This document shows, piece by piece, positions 56,466-64,000 of a DNA stretch of 64,000 nucleotides; positions within the stretch are counted from its first letter, which is position 1; every line of letters starts with the position of its first letter. The position numbers and the translations under genes were made by a program. Source of the stretch: Teredinibacter sp. KSP-S5-2. Lineage in GTDB: Bacteria > Pseudomonadota > Gammaproteobacteria > Pseudomonadales > Cellvibrionaceae. The stretch lies in assembly GCF_032773895.1 (NCBI RefSeq), contig NZ_CP120416.1:3501001-3565000 (forward strand), in the 5' to 3' direction. Below the pieces are notes generated by a model. That model was not told the origin of the DNA. It searched no databases and saw only the letters and a list, made by a program, of their open reading frames with translations.

Positions 56466-56644
56466 TTCGGTGATGCAATCAAAGACCGTGAGCCGCAGGG
56501 ATGCGGCGATCGAGCCCCCAGGGACGGGTTTACGGCGTGTCTTTAATGCATTGCCGGATTGAATATATAATTCAAAAAACTTCTCTCGTATTTTCAAATT
56601 AACACGGTGAAGCAATCAAAGACGGTGAGCCGCTCAACACCATC
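56466..56644. repeat. palindromic intergenic repeats between array 2 tail and an orphan repeat
   Basis: GCAATCAAAGAC and GTCTTTAATGCA bracket a unit with GCCGCAGGGATGCGGC hairpin, CGAG, and TTTACGGCGTGTC (56475-56550), the same family as 20805-20901. The left end, GGTGATGCAATCAAAGAC, recurs as GGTGAAGCAATCAAAGAC at 56607-56624. Not coding. Confidence 0.65.
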
Positions 56645-56672
56645 GTTCACTGCCAAACAGGCAGCTTAGAAA
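56645..56672 (+). CRISPR. orphan I-F repeat downstream of array 2
   Basis: A complete 28-nt repeat with stem-loop CTGCC-AAACA-GGCAG, separated from the array by the palindromic inserts. It is probably the old end of array 2, cut off by the insertions. Confidence 0.9.
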
Positions 56673-56814
56673 GTTATAAAACATTGGATGGAGCGGAAAG
56701 ATGACTGCTTTTACGCGCCGTCTTTGTAGATACATATCACACTACTACTATCCTATTGCGCCCCGCCGTCCCACCCAGAAATATAATCGCTTTAAACCTG
56801 ATTGTGAGGACGAC

Positions 56815-56949
56815 ATGGACAAAAAATCATTTATCCAGAAGAAGCTGGCGATATTAAAGCAGGATAATCAAAAAGGGTTCGCTTCACTATGCCACTACAA
56901 AGGCTTTCCAAAAAGTACTTGGAATAGTGTGAATGTACATTGGCTTTAA
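56815..56949 (+). CDS. small unknown protein (44 residues)
   Basis: From ATG 56815 with GAGG about nine bases upstream: MDKKSFIQKKLAILKQDNQ, then CHYKGFPKSTWNSVNVHWL. The frame is open further up (to 56701) through sequence unlike protein. No family recognised. It is followed 20 bp on by another small gene, so the two may form a unit. Could be a 5' or 3' remnant. Confidence 0.4.
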   Translation: MDKKSFIQKKLAILKQDNQKGFASLCHYKGFPKSTWNSVNVHWL

Positions 56950-56969
56950 AGATAAGAAGGATGCTCTAA

Positions 56970-57302
56970 GTGGCAGGTAAAGACCACCTAACAGTTTACT
57001 ATAGTGATCCCGTAAAAAAGATTCCTATTGAGACCAGGGAAGCTTTTTCTAAAATGATTAACGAAGGAGTAAAGCCATCTAAAGCCCTAGTCACGATTAT
57101 AAAGAAATTCAAACTGGGAAGTCTTGATATATCAAATACACTTGCGCTAATAGAGCATGCTTACCCAGGCATTTACTTGATGGGAGAAGGCCTCCAGTCG
57201 CGTATCGTTGACTCGAATTACCCAAACAATACTGAGGGGTTGACTCATGAGGAATTTGATGAAGCCATTGATCGCTTAAAAGACGTATATGATGGGTGGT
57301 AA
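56970..57302 (+). CDS. small unknown acidic protein (110 residues)
   Basis: From GTG 56970 (AAGAAGGA lies upstream). Soluble, helical, no signal: PVKKIPIETREAFSKMINEG, KLGSLDISNTLALIEHAYPG, and an acidic end EEFDEAIDRLKDVYDGW. No family recognised. With the preceding small gene it looks like an accessory pair (perhaps an immunity protein) at the edge of array 2; no function assigned. Confidence 0.5.
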   Translation: MAGKDHLTVYYSDPVKKIPIETREAFSKMINEGVKPSKALVTIIKKFKLGSLDISNTLALIEHAYPGIYLMGEGLQSRIVDSNYPNNTEGLTHEEFDEAIDRLKDVYDGW

Positions 57303-57365
57303 CATTCGCTCATTCGACCACCTCTCCATCAGATACCCCAACTCTTTAATCTTTGCGCCATACTA

Positions 57366-57397
57366 TAAAAAACGAGCGCAGCTAAAAAGCTGCGCTC
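57366..57397 (-). terminator. terminator of the sigma/VWA operon
   Basis: GAGCGCAGCT/AGCTGCGCTC with loop AAAA (57374-57397), followed on the minus strand by GTTTTTTATA. 12 bp past the VWA gene stop. Confidence 0.9.
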
Positions 57398-57408
57398 TTC
57401 AATTTGGG

Positions 57409-59412
57409 TTAGTGTGCAATTTTTGCGTTACGAATTAACTGAACCAACTCCGCTCTGTAACCATATAAATCCTCGCCTTTATTCTTCTGTGCGAGATTCA
57501 ACGCATCATCATAAGTCCAATCGCGAGTGTATTTACCCCCTTTCAACAACTCCGCAAAACCCGCTACGGCGACAGAAAAATTTACCTCTGTTAAATTAGA
57601 ATCCTGTTGATTATTAACCAAAATCGGTGCTTCAATTTTTGTCGACACATCTTCATATGGCAGCTTGTAGCGAATTTTAATAAAACCATATTCCATATTG
57701 TCTGAAGAAGAATTATCCAGCCCTGGTGCATTCGGTTTATTTTTAGCGTAACGAGGAGCATCCACCAACGCCGAATGACTATTAACCGGTGTAATTTCAT
57801 AAATCGCAGTCACCGTATGGCCCGAACCAATTTCACCGGCATCCACTTTATCGTTATTAAAATCCTCTTTAGCCAAAGCACGGGTTTCATAACCTAGCAA
57901 TCGGTATTCTGCTACCTGACTCGGATTAAATTCCACTTGGATTTTGACATCCTTCGCAATCGGGAACAGCGATGAACGCGCCTCTTTCACCAATACTTTT
58001 TGAGCTTCATTTAAGGTATCAATATACGCTGCAACGCCGTTACCATTTTGCGCCAGAGCCTGCGTCAAGCTGTCTTTATAGTTGCCATCACCAAACCCCA
58101 GCACCGATAAAAACACACCGGTTTTACGTTTCTCTTCAACGTAGTGTTTTAATTGCTCTGGGTTACTGATACCCACATTAAAATCACCATCGGTTGCCAA
58201 AATTATTCGGTTGACTGCGTTTTTATCAAAATTTTGTTGCGCCAACTGATACGCCAACTCAATTCCCAGAGCACCGGCAGTGGAACCACCCGCACTCAAG
58301 CCATTCATGGCGGACAATATTTTGTGTTTTTCTTTTACCTGTGTTGGCTCAAGCACTGTGCCCGCCGCACCGGCATAGACGGCGATAGCGACTGTGTCTT
58401 CTGGTGAAAGCTGGCTAAGTAACAACTCCATCGATTTTTTTACCAGTGGCAGTTTGTCTGGTGCATTCATGGAGCCGGAGACATCCAACAAGAAAACCAG
58501 ATTGACTTTGGGTTGAACACGCAGGGGAATGTCATACCCTTTAATGCCAATGTGAACCAATTTATTGCCGGAATTCCAGGGCGAATCCACAACCGTAATA
58601 CTGGGCTTGAAAGGAGTATTTTTATTCGTTGGCATTGGATACTGGTAATCAAAATAATTTACCATTTCTTCCAGGCGAATAGCATCGCGCTCGGGCATGT
58701 TACCCATATTGAGCTGTCGACGAACAAAGCTGTATGAGGTGGTATCCACATCAATAGAAAATGTGGAGACAGGTTCTATCGCTACGGATTTTACACCCTG
58801 CGGTTCAAAGGATTCGAACTCATTATTATTTACTTCCTGCGGCATATACCCCTGAGCAAAATCTGCCGCAACGCGAGCAGCCGGTGAAATCATGCGTTTT
58901 GGTTGCGGGCTGGAGAAAGCTTTTCCGGCCGGAATTATTTGCTCACGAATTCCCGAAACAACCACCTCTTCCTCAATCATCATCTGCACATCTGGAGCAG
59001 CATTGGTATTCAATTCTTTTTTGGCGGATTTTGAGCGCACAAGCTTTTCAGGCTCTGGTGCTGCCTGGCTAGCAAGTTCAGGTAAAGGAGCCACTTTGGA
59101 CGAATCCACCTGAATGCTGTCTTTTGGCTGAATAAATAGTATGACGCCGAGAAATACGGTGCATACGGAGGCAGTCGCACCAAGAAACCATTTTTGATTA
59201 AGTAGCTCCATTATCGTTCTCCCACTTGTTTTTACTGAGTTACAAGTGAGACGGAAAAAGTGCGCTATTCCTTGGGAATTTTTTTCTTGGGTTTGCTCCT
59301 GAACTTTATCAAACTCCTGCATGGCCAATGCCATTGCTTTGGCCTTGGCTTTCGGATCGATTTGAATATCTTCCACTTGATTCAATAATTGCTTCAATTC
59401 ATTTTCGTTCAT
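57409..59412 (-). CDS. VWA-domain protein of the YfbK type
   Basis: 667 residues. An N-terminal ~60-residue acidic stretch and one helix (WFLGATASVCTVFLGVILF) are followed by a periplasmic part. That part contains TFSIDVDTTSYSFVRRQLN, the VWA domain with MIDAS motif VFLLDVSGSMNAPDKL, TDGDFNVGI, and a C-terminal DUF3520-like region (YGFIKIRYKLPYE to YGYRAELVQLIRNAK). It is 1 bp after the ECF sigma gene (TAACATG), so the two are co-translated. The cytosolic N-terminus may act as the anti-sigma part; that is inference. Confidence 0.9.
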   Translation of the reverse strand: MNENELKQLLNQVEDIQIDPKAKAKAMALAMQEFDKVQEQTQEKNSQGIAHFFRLTCNSVKTSGRTIMELLNQKWFLGATASVCTVFLGVILFIQPKDSIQVDSSKVAPLPELASQAAPEPEKLVRSKSAKKELNTNAAPDVQMMIEEEVVVSGIREQIIPAGKAFSSPQPKRMISPAARVAADFAQGYMPQEVNNNEFESFEPQGVKSVAIEPVSTFSIDVDTTSYSFVRRQLNMGNMPERDAIRLEEMVNYFDYQYPMPTNKNTPFKPSITVVDSPWNSGNKLVHIGIKGYDIPLRVQPKVNLVFLLDVSGSMNAPDKLPLVKKSMELLLSQLSPEDTVAIAVYAGAAGTVLEPTQVKEKHKILSAMNGLSAGGSTAGALGIELAYQLAQQNFDKNAVNRIILATDGDFNVGISNPEQLKHYVEEKRKTGVFLSVLGFGDGNYKDSLTQALAQNGNGVAAYIDTLNEAQKVLVKEARSSLFPIAKDVKIQVEFNPSQVAEYRLLGYETRALAKEDFNNDKVDAGEIGSGHTVTAIYEITPVNSHSALVDAPRYAKNKPNAPGLDNSSSDNMEYGFIKIRYKLPYEDVSTKIEAPILVNNQQDSNLTEVNFSVAVAGFAELLKGGKYTRDWTYDDALNLAQKNKGEDLYGYRAELVQLIRNAKIAH

Positions 59413-59413
59413 G

Positions 59414-59938
59414 TTATTCCACCCCCTTTTCGTGCAAGAGGTTGAGACTTTTTCGAATTTCGTGCATTCGCCAGGACACCGTGCCTTCCTGCGTACCGAG
59501 AATATGTGCCACCTCTTTATGGGTAAAACCTTCGGCCATCACCAATAATAAGGTTTCGCGAAAACCTTCACCCAAGCGGGAGACTTTTTCCAAAATTTGT
59601 TGCAGGTAAATTGCTGACTCGTGTGTGCTGGAGGAGGAAGCTTGTTCGGGCAGGTGGTCGGTTTGTGTCTGATATCTGTTGTGCGTTTTCTGCCAATCTT
59701 TTGCGCAGTTAATTACCAGCCGATACAACCAACTGGAAAAGGCCGATTCAAAACGAAATTGTTTCAGGTTGCGGGCTAGTTTGACGCAGGCTTGTTGCGC
59801 AATATCCTGCGCGTCCACATCATTGCCACACCATTTATAGGCAAAGCGATAAATGGTGTCGTATCGATTATCAATAAGCTGCTCAAAGGCCTTGGCGTCC
59901 CCGTGCTGAGCGAGCTTAATTAATTCTGTCTCTTCCAT
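59414..59938 (-). CDS. ECF-family RNA polymerase sigma factor
   Basis: 174 residues. Region 2: DTIYRFAYKWCGNDVDAQDIAQQACVKLARNL with FRFESAFSSWLYRLVINCAKDW. Region 4: FRETLLLVMAEGFTHKEVAHILGTQEGTVSWRMHEIRKSL. No region 3, so group 4 (ECF). It should direct transcription of an envelope-linked regulon together with the VWA protein encoded next. Confidence 0.93.
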   Translation of the reverse strand: MEETELIKLAQHGDAKAFEQLIDNRYDTIYRFAYKWCGNDVDAQDIAQQACVKLARNLKQFRFESAFSSWLYRLVINCAKDWQKTHNRYQTQTDHLPEQASSSSTHESAIYLQQILEKVSRLGEGFRETLLLVMAEGFTHKEVAHILGTQEGTVSWRMHEIRKSLNLLHEKGVE

Positions 59939-60062
59939 AGGCGCCTGTTTGGGTGTTTTTCAGGTTAGACGACAGGGGGCTGGGTTTACTTGGGTATTTT
60001 TCTAAATTTTCTTCAAATCGTATTTCCGGGCGTGCAACCCGTTGATTTTTCTAGGTTAGCCC

Positions 60063-61067
60063 CTAGCCTTTCAGGTGTTTAACCAACCGGCTTTTTAATG
60101 AAGACGGAATATTGTTTATCACCAGGCTGTCGTCGTCCTCATTGTAGACGATGGATTCACCCAGGCACTCGGCGGAAAAACTCATGCTTAATCGCTCGTC
60201 CCGGCCACTAATGCGGATATATTGACGAAGCTGGCTCTGGTCGGGAATCAGTTCCGGGCGCAACTGGGGTTGTTTTTGCTGCGCGAACTTTTCGAACTTG
60301 TCCTGGGTTTCCTCGCTGATTTGCGGGGAAAGCTCTTTGATTAATACGGGGCGACCCTGTTTGTGCTGTTCCAGGCAGTAATCCACCACGGTATTTTTGA
60401 TTTCCCGTGCGGTTTCTTCCGGCTGGGTTTGGGCGTAGTCGGTGACGATTTCCAGAAACGTTTCGGTTTCGGCTTTGATATCCAGCTTGTCGGTAATACC
60501 ACTAAAGTGAACGAAGACATCCGTCAGTTCTTTCTCCCCTCGCCAGGGCAATACGCTGAGGTAGTTCAACATGGCATCGTCGCTTTGCCATTCGGTAAGG
60601 TTGATCCGCGCCGCCAGTTTTATGCCTGAGGTATCCAAATACAGTGAGTCTTCCAGTTTCAACTCACCGTTCAAGTATTGCGCCGAGTTGTGGTACACGA
60701 GGTAAATGGATAGAACCTCGGTGTTTTCCAGCTTCTCCTCAACAAAAAACACATACGCTTCAACGGGTACAGCCACTTTATCGAGGTCGGCCTTGAAGTG
60801 TTTCATGGCGGTGTGGGTGAACGTGGTAAAGCTTATACGCTCTTCACGGTATTGCTTGAGGCAAGCGGAAATGGGGTGTTCGGCAATATCGCTGGAAAAC
60901 CGGCCATACATCTTGCCCTGCTTTTTGATAAAGGTGAGCTTGAGTTCCCGTGCGCACTCTTCCAGGCGGCCATCCAACTCGCACTCTTCCGGCCGCAACT
61001 TGAGCGTTGCCTCCTGCTCGGGCAATAAGCGCTGGATCTGGTGAGCAATGATGCGAGTAAAAGCCAT
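60063..61067 (-). CDS. yejK: nucleoid-associated protein YejK (NdpA)
   Basis: About 334 residues. From ATG 61067 (GGGG upstream) it starts MAFTRIIAHQIQR, then KQGKMYGRFSSDIAEHPISACLKQY, AYVFFVEEKLENTEVLSIYLVYH, YLSVLPWRGEKELTDVFVHFSG and a C-terminal DDDSLVINNIPSSLKSRL, as in YejK. The longer frame to 61109 has no good SD. YejK binds DNA as part of the nucleoid. Stand-alone gene. Confidence 0.9.
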   Translation of the reverse strand: MAFTRIIAHQIQRLLPEQEATLKLRPEECELDGRLEECARELKLTFIKKQGKMYGRFSSDIAEHPISACLKQYREERISFTTFTHTAMKHFKADLDKVAVPVEAYVFFVEEKLENTEVLSIYLVYHNSAQYLNGELKLEDSLYLDTSGIKLAARINLTEWQSDDAMLNYLSVLPWRGEKELTDVFVHFSGITDKLDIKAETETFLEIVTDYAQTQPEETAREIKNTVVDYCLEQHKQGRPVLIKELSPQISEETQDKFEKFAQQKQPQLRPELIPDQSQLRQYIRISGRDERLSMSFSAECLGESIVYNEDDDSLVINNIPSSLKSRLVKHLKG

Positions 61068-61589
61068 GGTAACAACCCCGGTTGGATGGTCTGGATCAAA
61101 ACCGCGCATTATAGGGGATAAGGGGCCGAAGTGGCAGAGAAATAGCCAGGGCTTACAGTGTATGCAGTGAGCACCTAGTTGATAATGGTTTTCTCATATT
61201 TACCCCCCCCTCTAACCCACTTTCGAGAGGAGCATGGAAAGAATAATCAAAACCCCTTGGATTTTAATTCATATCAAACCAAAAGAAATCATAGCGAATC
61301 TGACCACCACACACATACTATCGCTGTTGACATTTTATCCAGAGTAAAGATATATTCAGAGCTCAAACGCGGATGTTGTGCCAGGAGAAAGATTTCAATA
61401 CAAGGGACTGCTCTCAAATTACACTCCCTCGATCCATTCAAGTCAGCACAATGGTTTTGTCTCTTTGTTCGAAAATAGTTGTTACAAATACGTACAACGT
61501 CCCAGATATAGCATTTCTTCATTACAAAAAGAAAACTTTCTGATCTTTAAGTATTTTGGAAAAAAAGTTTTTAACAGGGAAACACTTAT
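61068..61589. other. intergenic region, nothing recognised
   Basis: Between divergent yejK and the large secreted protein gene. Short open frames on both strands lack ribosome sites and look like chance. Confidence 0.5.
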
Positions 61590-64000
61590 ATGTACAGAGC
61601 AATATTATTCCTATTTCTTGCACTCCTAATTCCTGCCAAAGTATTAGCATTTAAAATCAATACTCATGTATGGGTTGGCTCTGAAGTTCTGGAAGACTTA
61701 TATGATGATAAAGTCACTATTGAGCCTTTTGGCGAATTTTCGGTTAATCAGGACATACTGAGCGCAATAAAAAATAATCCACAGGCATACTTATACGGAA
61801 ACGTTGGCCCGGATTTTTTCCCCGACATACTTGCAGGCCAATTAACAACCCATCCGGGGAAAACGGAACACCAAGAAGGAAAGCTTTCATCCGGATGGAA
61901 CTCAGATCAGTGGTTTGCGCACCTTATACGAAAACGAAAGTATATGGACGACGAAGCTCTCGCTTTCACAATGGGGTTCCTTGCTCACGGGGCTTCTGAC
62001 TTTTGGTCTCATAGTTATGTCAACACCTATTCAGGATCGATCTACAACATATTTGACGGTGACGGACAAGAGGGCGAATACCGACACTTTCTAGTAGAAG
62101 ATTTCATCGGTGACCATACGCCTTATGTAGATATCAAAGCCTATCATCAAGGCTCGATTCAGAACATGTATGATTTTATAGCTGAAGAACTCATCTATAC
62201 TCCCCGAGTTAGAGACAAGTACACATTAGTTGCCCCTCACCTTGCATTAGCGAGTTACCTTCGAGAAGGTTTACCCTTAATCATTGCCGCAGTAAAAACG
62301 TTCCGGTCACAGAACCAAGCAGCGCTTGGCGATTTAGTCCAAAGTGTTCACGACGAACGAGAAGAACTTCACAACGCGGAAAAGGATATTGTAAGAGAAA
62401 GCTGTCAAGCAGAAACAATCAGCGTAAACAAAGAGGAAGTAGAAAAGCTAGACCAGCAGATAATTAATATCACACACGAAATTGATCAAGCATCAACAAG
62501 AGTTGACAACGGCCTGAATGCCACAAACTCATCTTTAGACGCCTATGCGATAAAATACGAAAATATGGGATTTGAAGTAGCCAAATCCAGTTTAGACAAG
62601 TTGCATTCGCTAGAAAATCAAATGCTTTCAACAAAACAAAGCATTGACAATAAATTTTTTGATATCGAAAGAGAACTTAGAAAGAAAATCAGATGCCCTG
62701 AGGATATCTTTGGTAACGAAGATCCAGGATGTAAAAGAGCCAACAGGTTGATTGACTCGCTTGTTAGCAGTTTAAGAAATGAAGTATCCAGTTTAGAACG
62801 GGATTTACTAAATATAAAACAAAACATAGATTCTGAGTTACTTAAACTAAAACAAAGCTTAATACAAGCCGCAACTGAAGTTCACAGAATTGCGGGGGCA
62901 TTCCAAATTGACGTAACCATAAGTTTTAACCAAATGCTTGTATCTGGACATAGCATCGTCGCCAGAGCCAAAGCTAATCAAAATATCTCTAGAGATCTAA
63001 TCATTGATTTTATGAATGAGATAGACAAAATCAATGCAAACAGGTGCAAAAATATAGACGAAATTATGCAAACTGGGAATGTGGGAGCGGTAGAGAGCGG
63101 CCCCTATGTCGTCGCGTTCCTATACGCCTATTTCACAGAAGACTGGGACGGGTTTGCTGCCGAATGGATATATGATGCTGTATTAGATTGGCAGCGAGGA
63201 GTAAATCAAGCTATACCAGCGTATGTAGAAACGCAAAGAAAAATCGTAGACGCACTTTTGGAAGGAGGAAAGGTTAAAGATGCGACAGATATATTGGAAG
63301 AATGGCTAATATGTGAAGGCGTTAAAATGGCCGGGGTTACCCCATTCACATCCGAACTATTGTGTGCAGGAAAAATCAATATCGACAATATTCAAAAAGG
63401 GATTCATAAATGGACTGAAGAAATCGATCAATTTGCTACGGAATTTTCAACGTCAATAGGCATTCCAGAGGACATGGTTATAACCAAAACCAAAATCGAT
63501 ACTGTAATGAAGGACGCGGCGAAAGATTTCGCAATACAGCAACTCAAAGAGATCGAAGAGTTTAAAGTTTTAGTCTCTCTCTATGATGGCACCATTGACA
63601 TGGACGATCAATTTTCTACGACCCTGCAACAAAATAATTATTTAACTTTTAATCAAATTACTGATCCGTTTTCCAATCGAATGATTCAGGAGATGCATGT
63701 TCAAAATGGCTATTTTGATAAAAATAAATTCGCCCCTGCATATAACGCTATAGTTCTAGCTAAACTATCTCTTTTAGATGCTAGTGAATTAAACCGTCTT
63801 GTCTCAATAGCCGGTGGACATTCTGGCAAATACGGCTCGACCCTATTTGATGATTCTGCATACAAAGCTTATTTGCAAAGCCCCGTAAATCAGATCCATA
63901 AAGATGAAAAGAATCTCGATAAACTCCTTCAGTTTATTGCTGATGCATATGAAATATATGATGAAGATTCATGGGTTAGCGATGGACTAAATTTCATCTC
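61590..64000 (+). CDS. large secreted zinc-dependent phospholipase C-like protein with coiled-coil (C-terminus outside window)
   Basis: 803 codons read without a stop to the window edge, from ATG 61590 with AGGGA nine bases upstream. Signal peptide MYRAILFLFLALLIPAKVLA. The next ~200 residues match the zinc-dependent phospholipase C family: INTHVWVGSEVL, LYGNVGPDFFPDI, H in HPGKTEHQ, FTMGFLAHGASDFWSHSYVN. Then a long helical coiled-coil (residues ~240-440, rich in Glu/Lys/Gln with two Cys) and a further helical part (DWDGFAAEWIYDAVLDWQRG). Catalysis on phospholipid is inferred from family; the coiled-coil addition is unusual. Confidence 0.8.
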   Translation, partial: MYRAILFLFLALLIPAKVLAFKINTHVWVGSEVLEDLYDDKVTIEPFGEFSVNQDILSAIKNNPQAYLYGNVGPDFFPDILAGQLTTHPGKTEHQEGKLSSGWNSDQWFAHLIRKRKYMDDEALAFTMGFLAHGASDFWSHSYVNTYSGSIYNIFDGDGQEGEYRHFLVEDFIGDHTPYVDIKAYHQGSIQNMYDFIAEELIYTPRVRDKYTLVAPHLALASYLREGLPLIIAAVKTFRSQNQAALGDLVQSVHDEREELHNAEKDIVRESCQAETISVNKEEVEKLDQQIINITHEIDQASTRVDNGLNATNSSLDAYAIKYENMGFEVAKSSLDKLHSLENQMLSTKQSIDNKFFDIERELRKKIRCPEDIFGNEDPGCKRANRLIDSLVSSLRNEVSSLERDLLNIKQNIDSELLKLKQSLIQAATEVHRIAGAFQIDVTISFNQMLVSGHSIVARAKANQNISRDLIIDFMNEIDKINANRCKNIDEIMQTGNVGAVESGPYVVAFLYAYFTEDWDGFAAEWIYDAVLDWQRGVNQAIPAYVETQRKIVDALLEGGKVKDATDILEEWLICEGVKMAGVTPFTSELLCAGKINIDNIQKGIHKWTEEIDQFATEFSTSIGIPEDMVITKTKIDTVMKDAAKDFAIQQLKEIEEFKVLVSLYDGTIDMDDQFSTTLQQNNYLTFNQITDPFSNRMIQEMHVQNGYFDKNKFAPAYNAIVLAKLSLLDASELNRLVSIAGGHSGKYGSTLFDDSAYKAYLQSPVNQIHKDEKNLDKLLQFIADAYEIYDEDSWVSDGLNFI

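Noticed and set aside
55632-56615. Open frames across CRISPR array 2 (SLPNRQLRK, HCRIGSLE patterns)
   Set aside because: Same artefact of the 60-bp pitch.
61179-61522. Overlapping short ORFs on both strands before the phospholipase-like gene
   Set aside because: No SD, no domain, and the two strands overlap each other.

Overview
The window comes from a marine-type gammaproteobacterium, most likely of the Cellvibrionaceae/Teredinibacter/Saccharophagus kind. The lead is the chitin-active AA10 oxidase with two long poly-serine linkers, a habit of that group, together with DUF481, OmpA/TSP3, LemA/DUF3137, YejK and PhoD homologues. No rRNA or tRNA gene was seen. Family calls rest on motifs read by eye, not on database searches.

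Layout. 1-4.3 kb: an iron block with a truncated siderophore N-hydroxylase, a PepSY membrane protein and a TonB-dependent receptor, with two Fur-like boxes. 4.6-11.2 kb: a 57-residue secreted four-cysteine peptide, an AraC regulator, MntP, the AA10 oxidase, a membrane spermidine-synthase-like protein and a GNAT enzyme. 11.8-20.7 kb: an envelope-sensing block (DUF481 protein, response regulator, LysM-FecR protein, CHASE2 kinase, OmpA protein, MscS channel, YidB-like protein, one unknown). TTTTACA direct repeats precede both outer-membrane genes. 21-25 kb: DUF3137/LemA, a 13 x 10 bp tandem repeat, and PhoD. 25.06-32.04 kb: seven overlapping genes (ketosynthase III, MBL hydrolase, adenylating ligase, SDR, GT2, unknown, GT1-like). 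They resemble an OleABCD-type condensation pathway joined to two glycosyltransferases, and are probably an undescribed lipid or glycolipid pathway.

32-38 kb: an accessory region with remnants of an Rhs-like polymorphic toxin, a 7-bp minisatellite, a zincin-like tip, a possible immunity protein, a duplicated 5' piece of marC, and small secreted or unknown proteins. 38-50.7 kb: a complete type I-F CRISPR-Cas system on the minus strand (WYL regulator, cas1, cas2-3, a membrane microprotein, cas8f, cas5f, cas7f, cas6f) and an array of 43 repeats. 50.9-55.2 kb: an RND pump. 55.5-56.7 kb: a second I-F array on the opposite strand with a related leader but a different repeat stem-loop. The leader-distal ends of both arrays carry the same 57-bp palindromic insert in the repeat loop. 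56.8-64 kb: two small ORFs, an ECF sigma/VWA pair, YejK, and the start of a large zinc-phospholipase-C-like secreted protein running off the window.

Together the loci cover iron uptake, chitin degradation, envelope sensing, a possible new lipid pathway, and a CRISPR system whose two arrays record a repeat switch. The array tails also hold the same palindrome family found elsewhere in the window.
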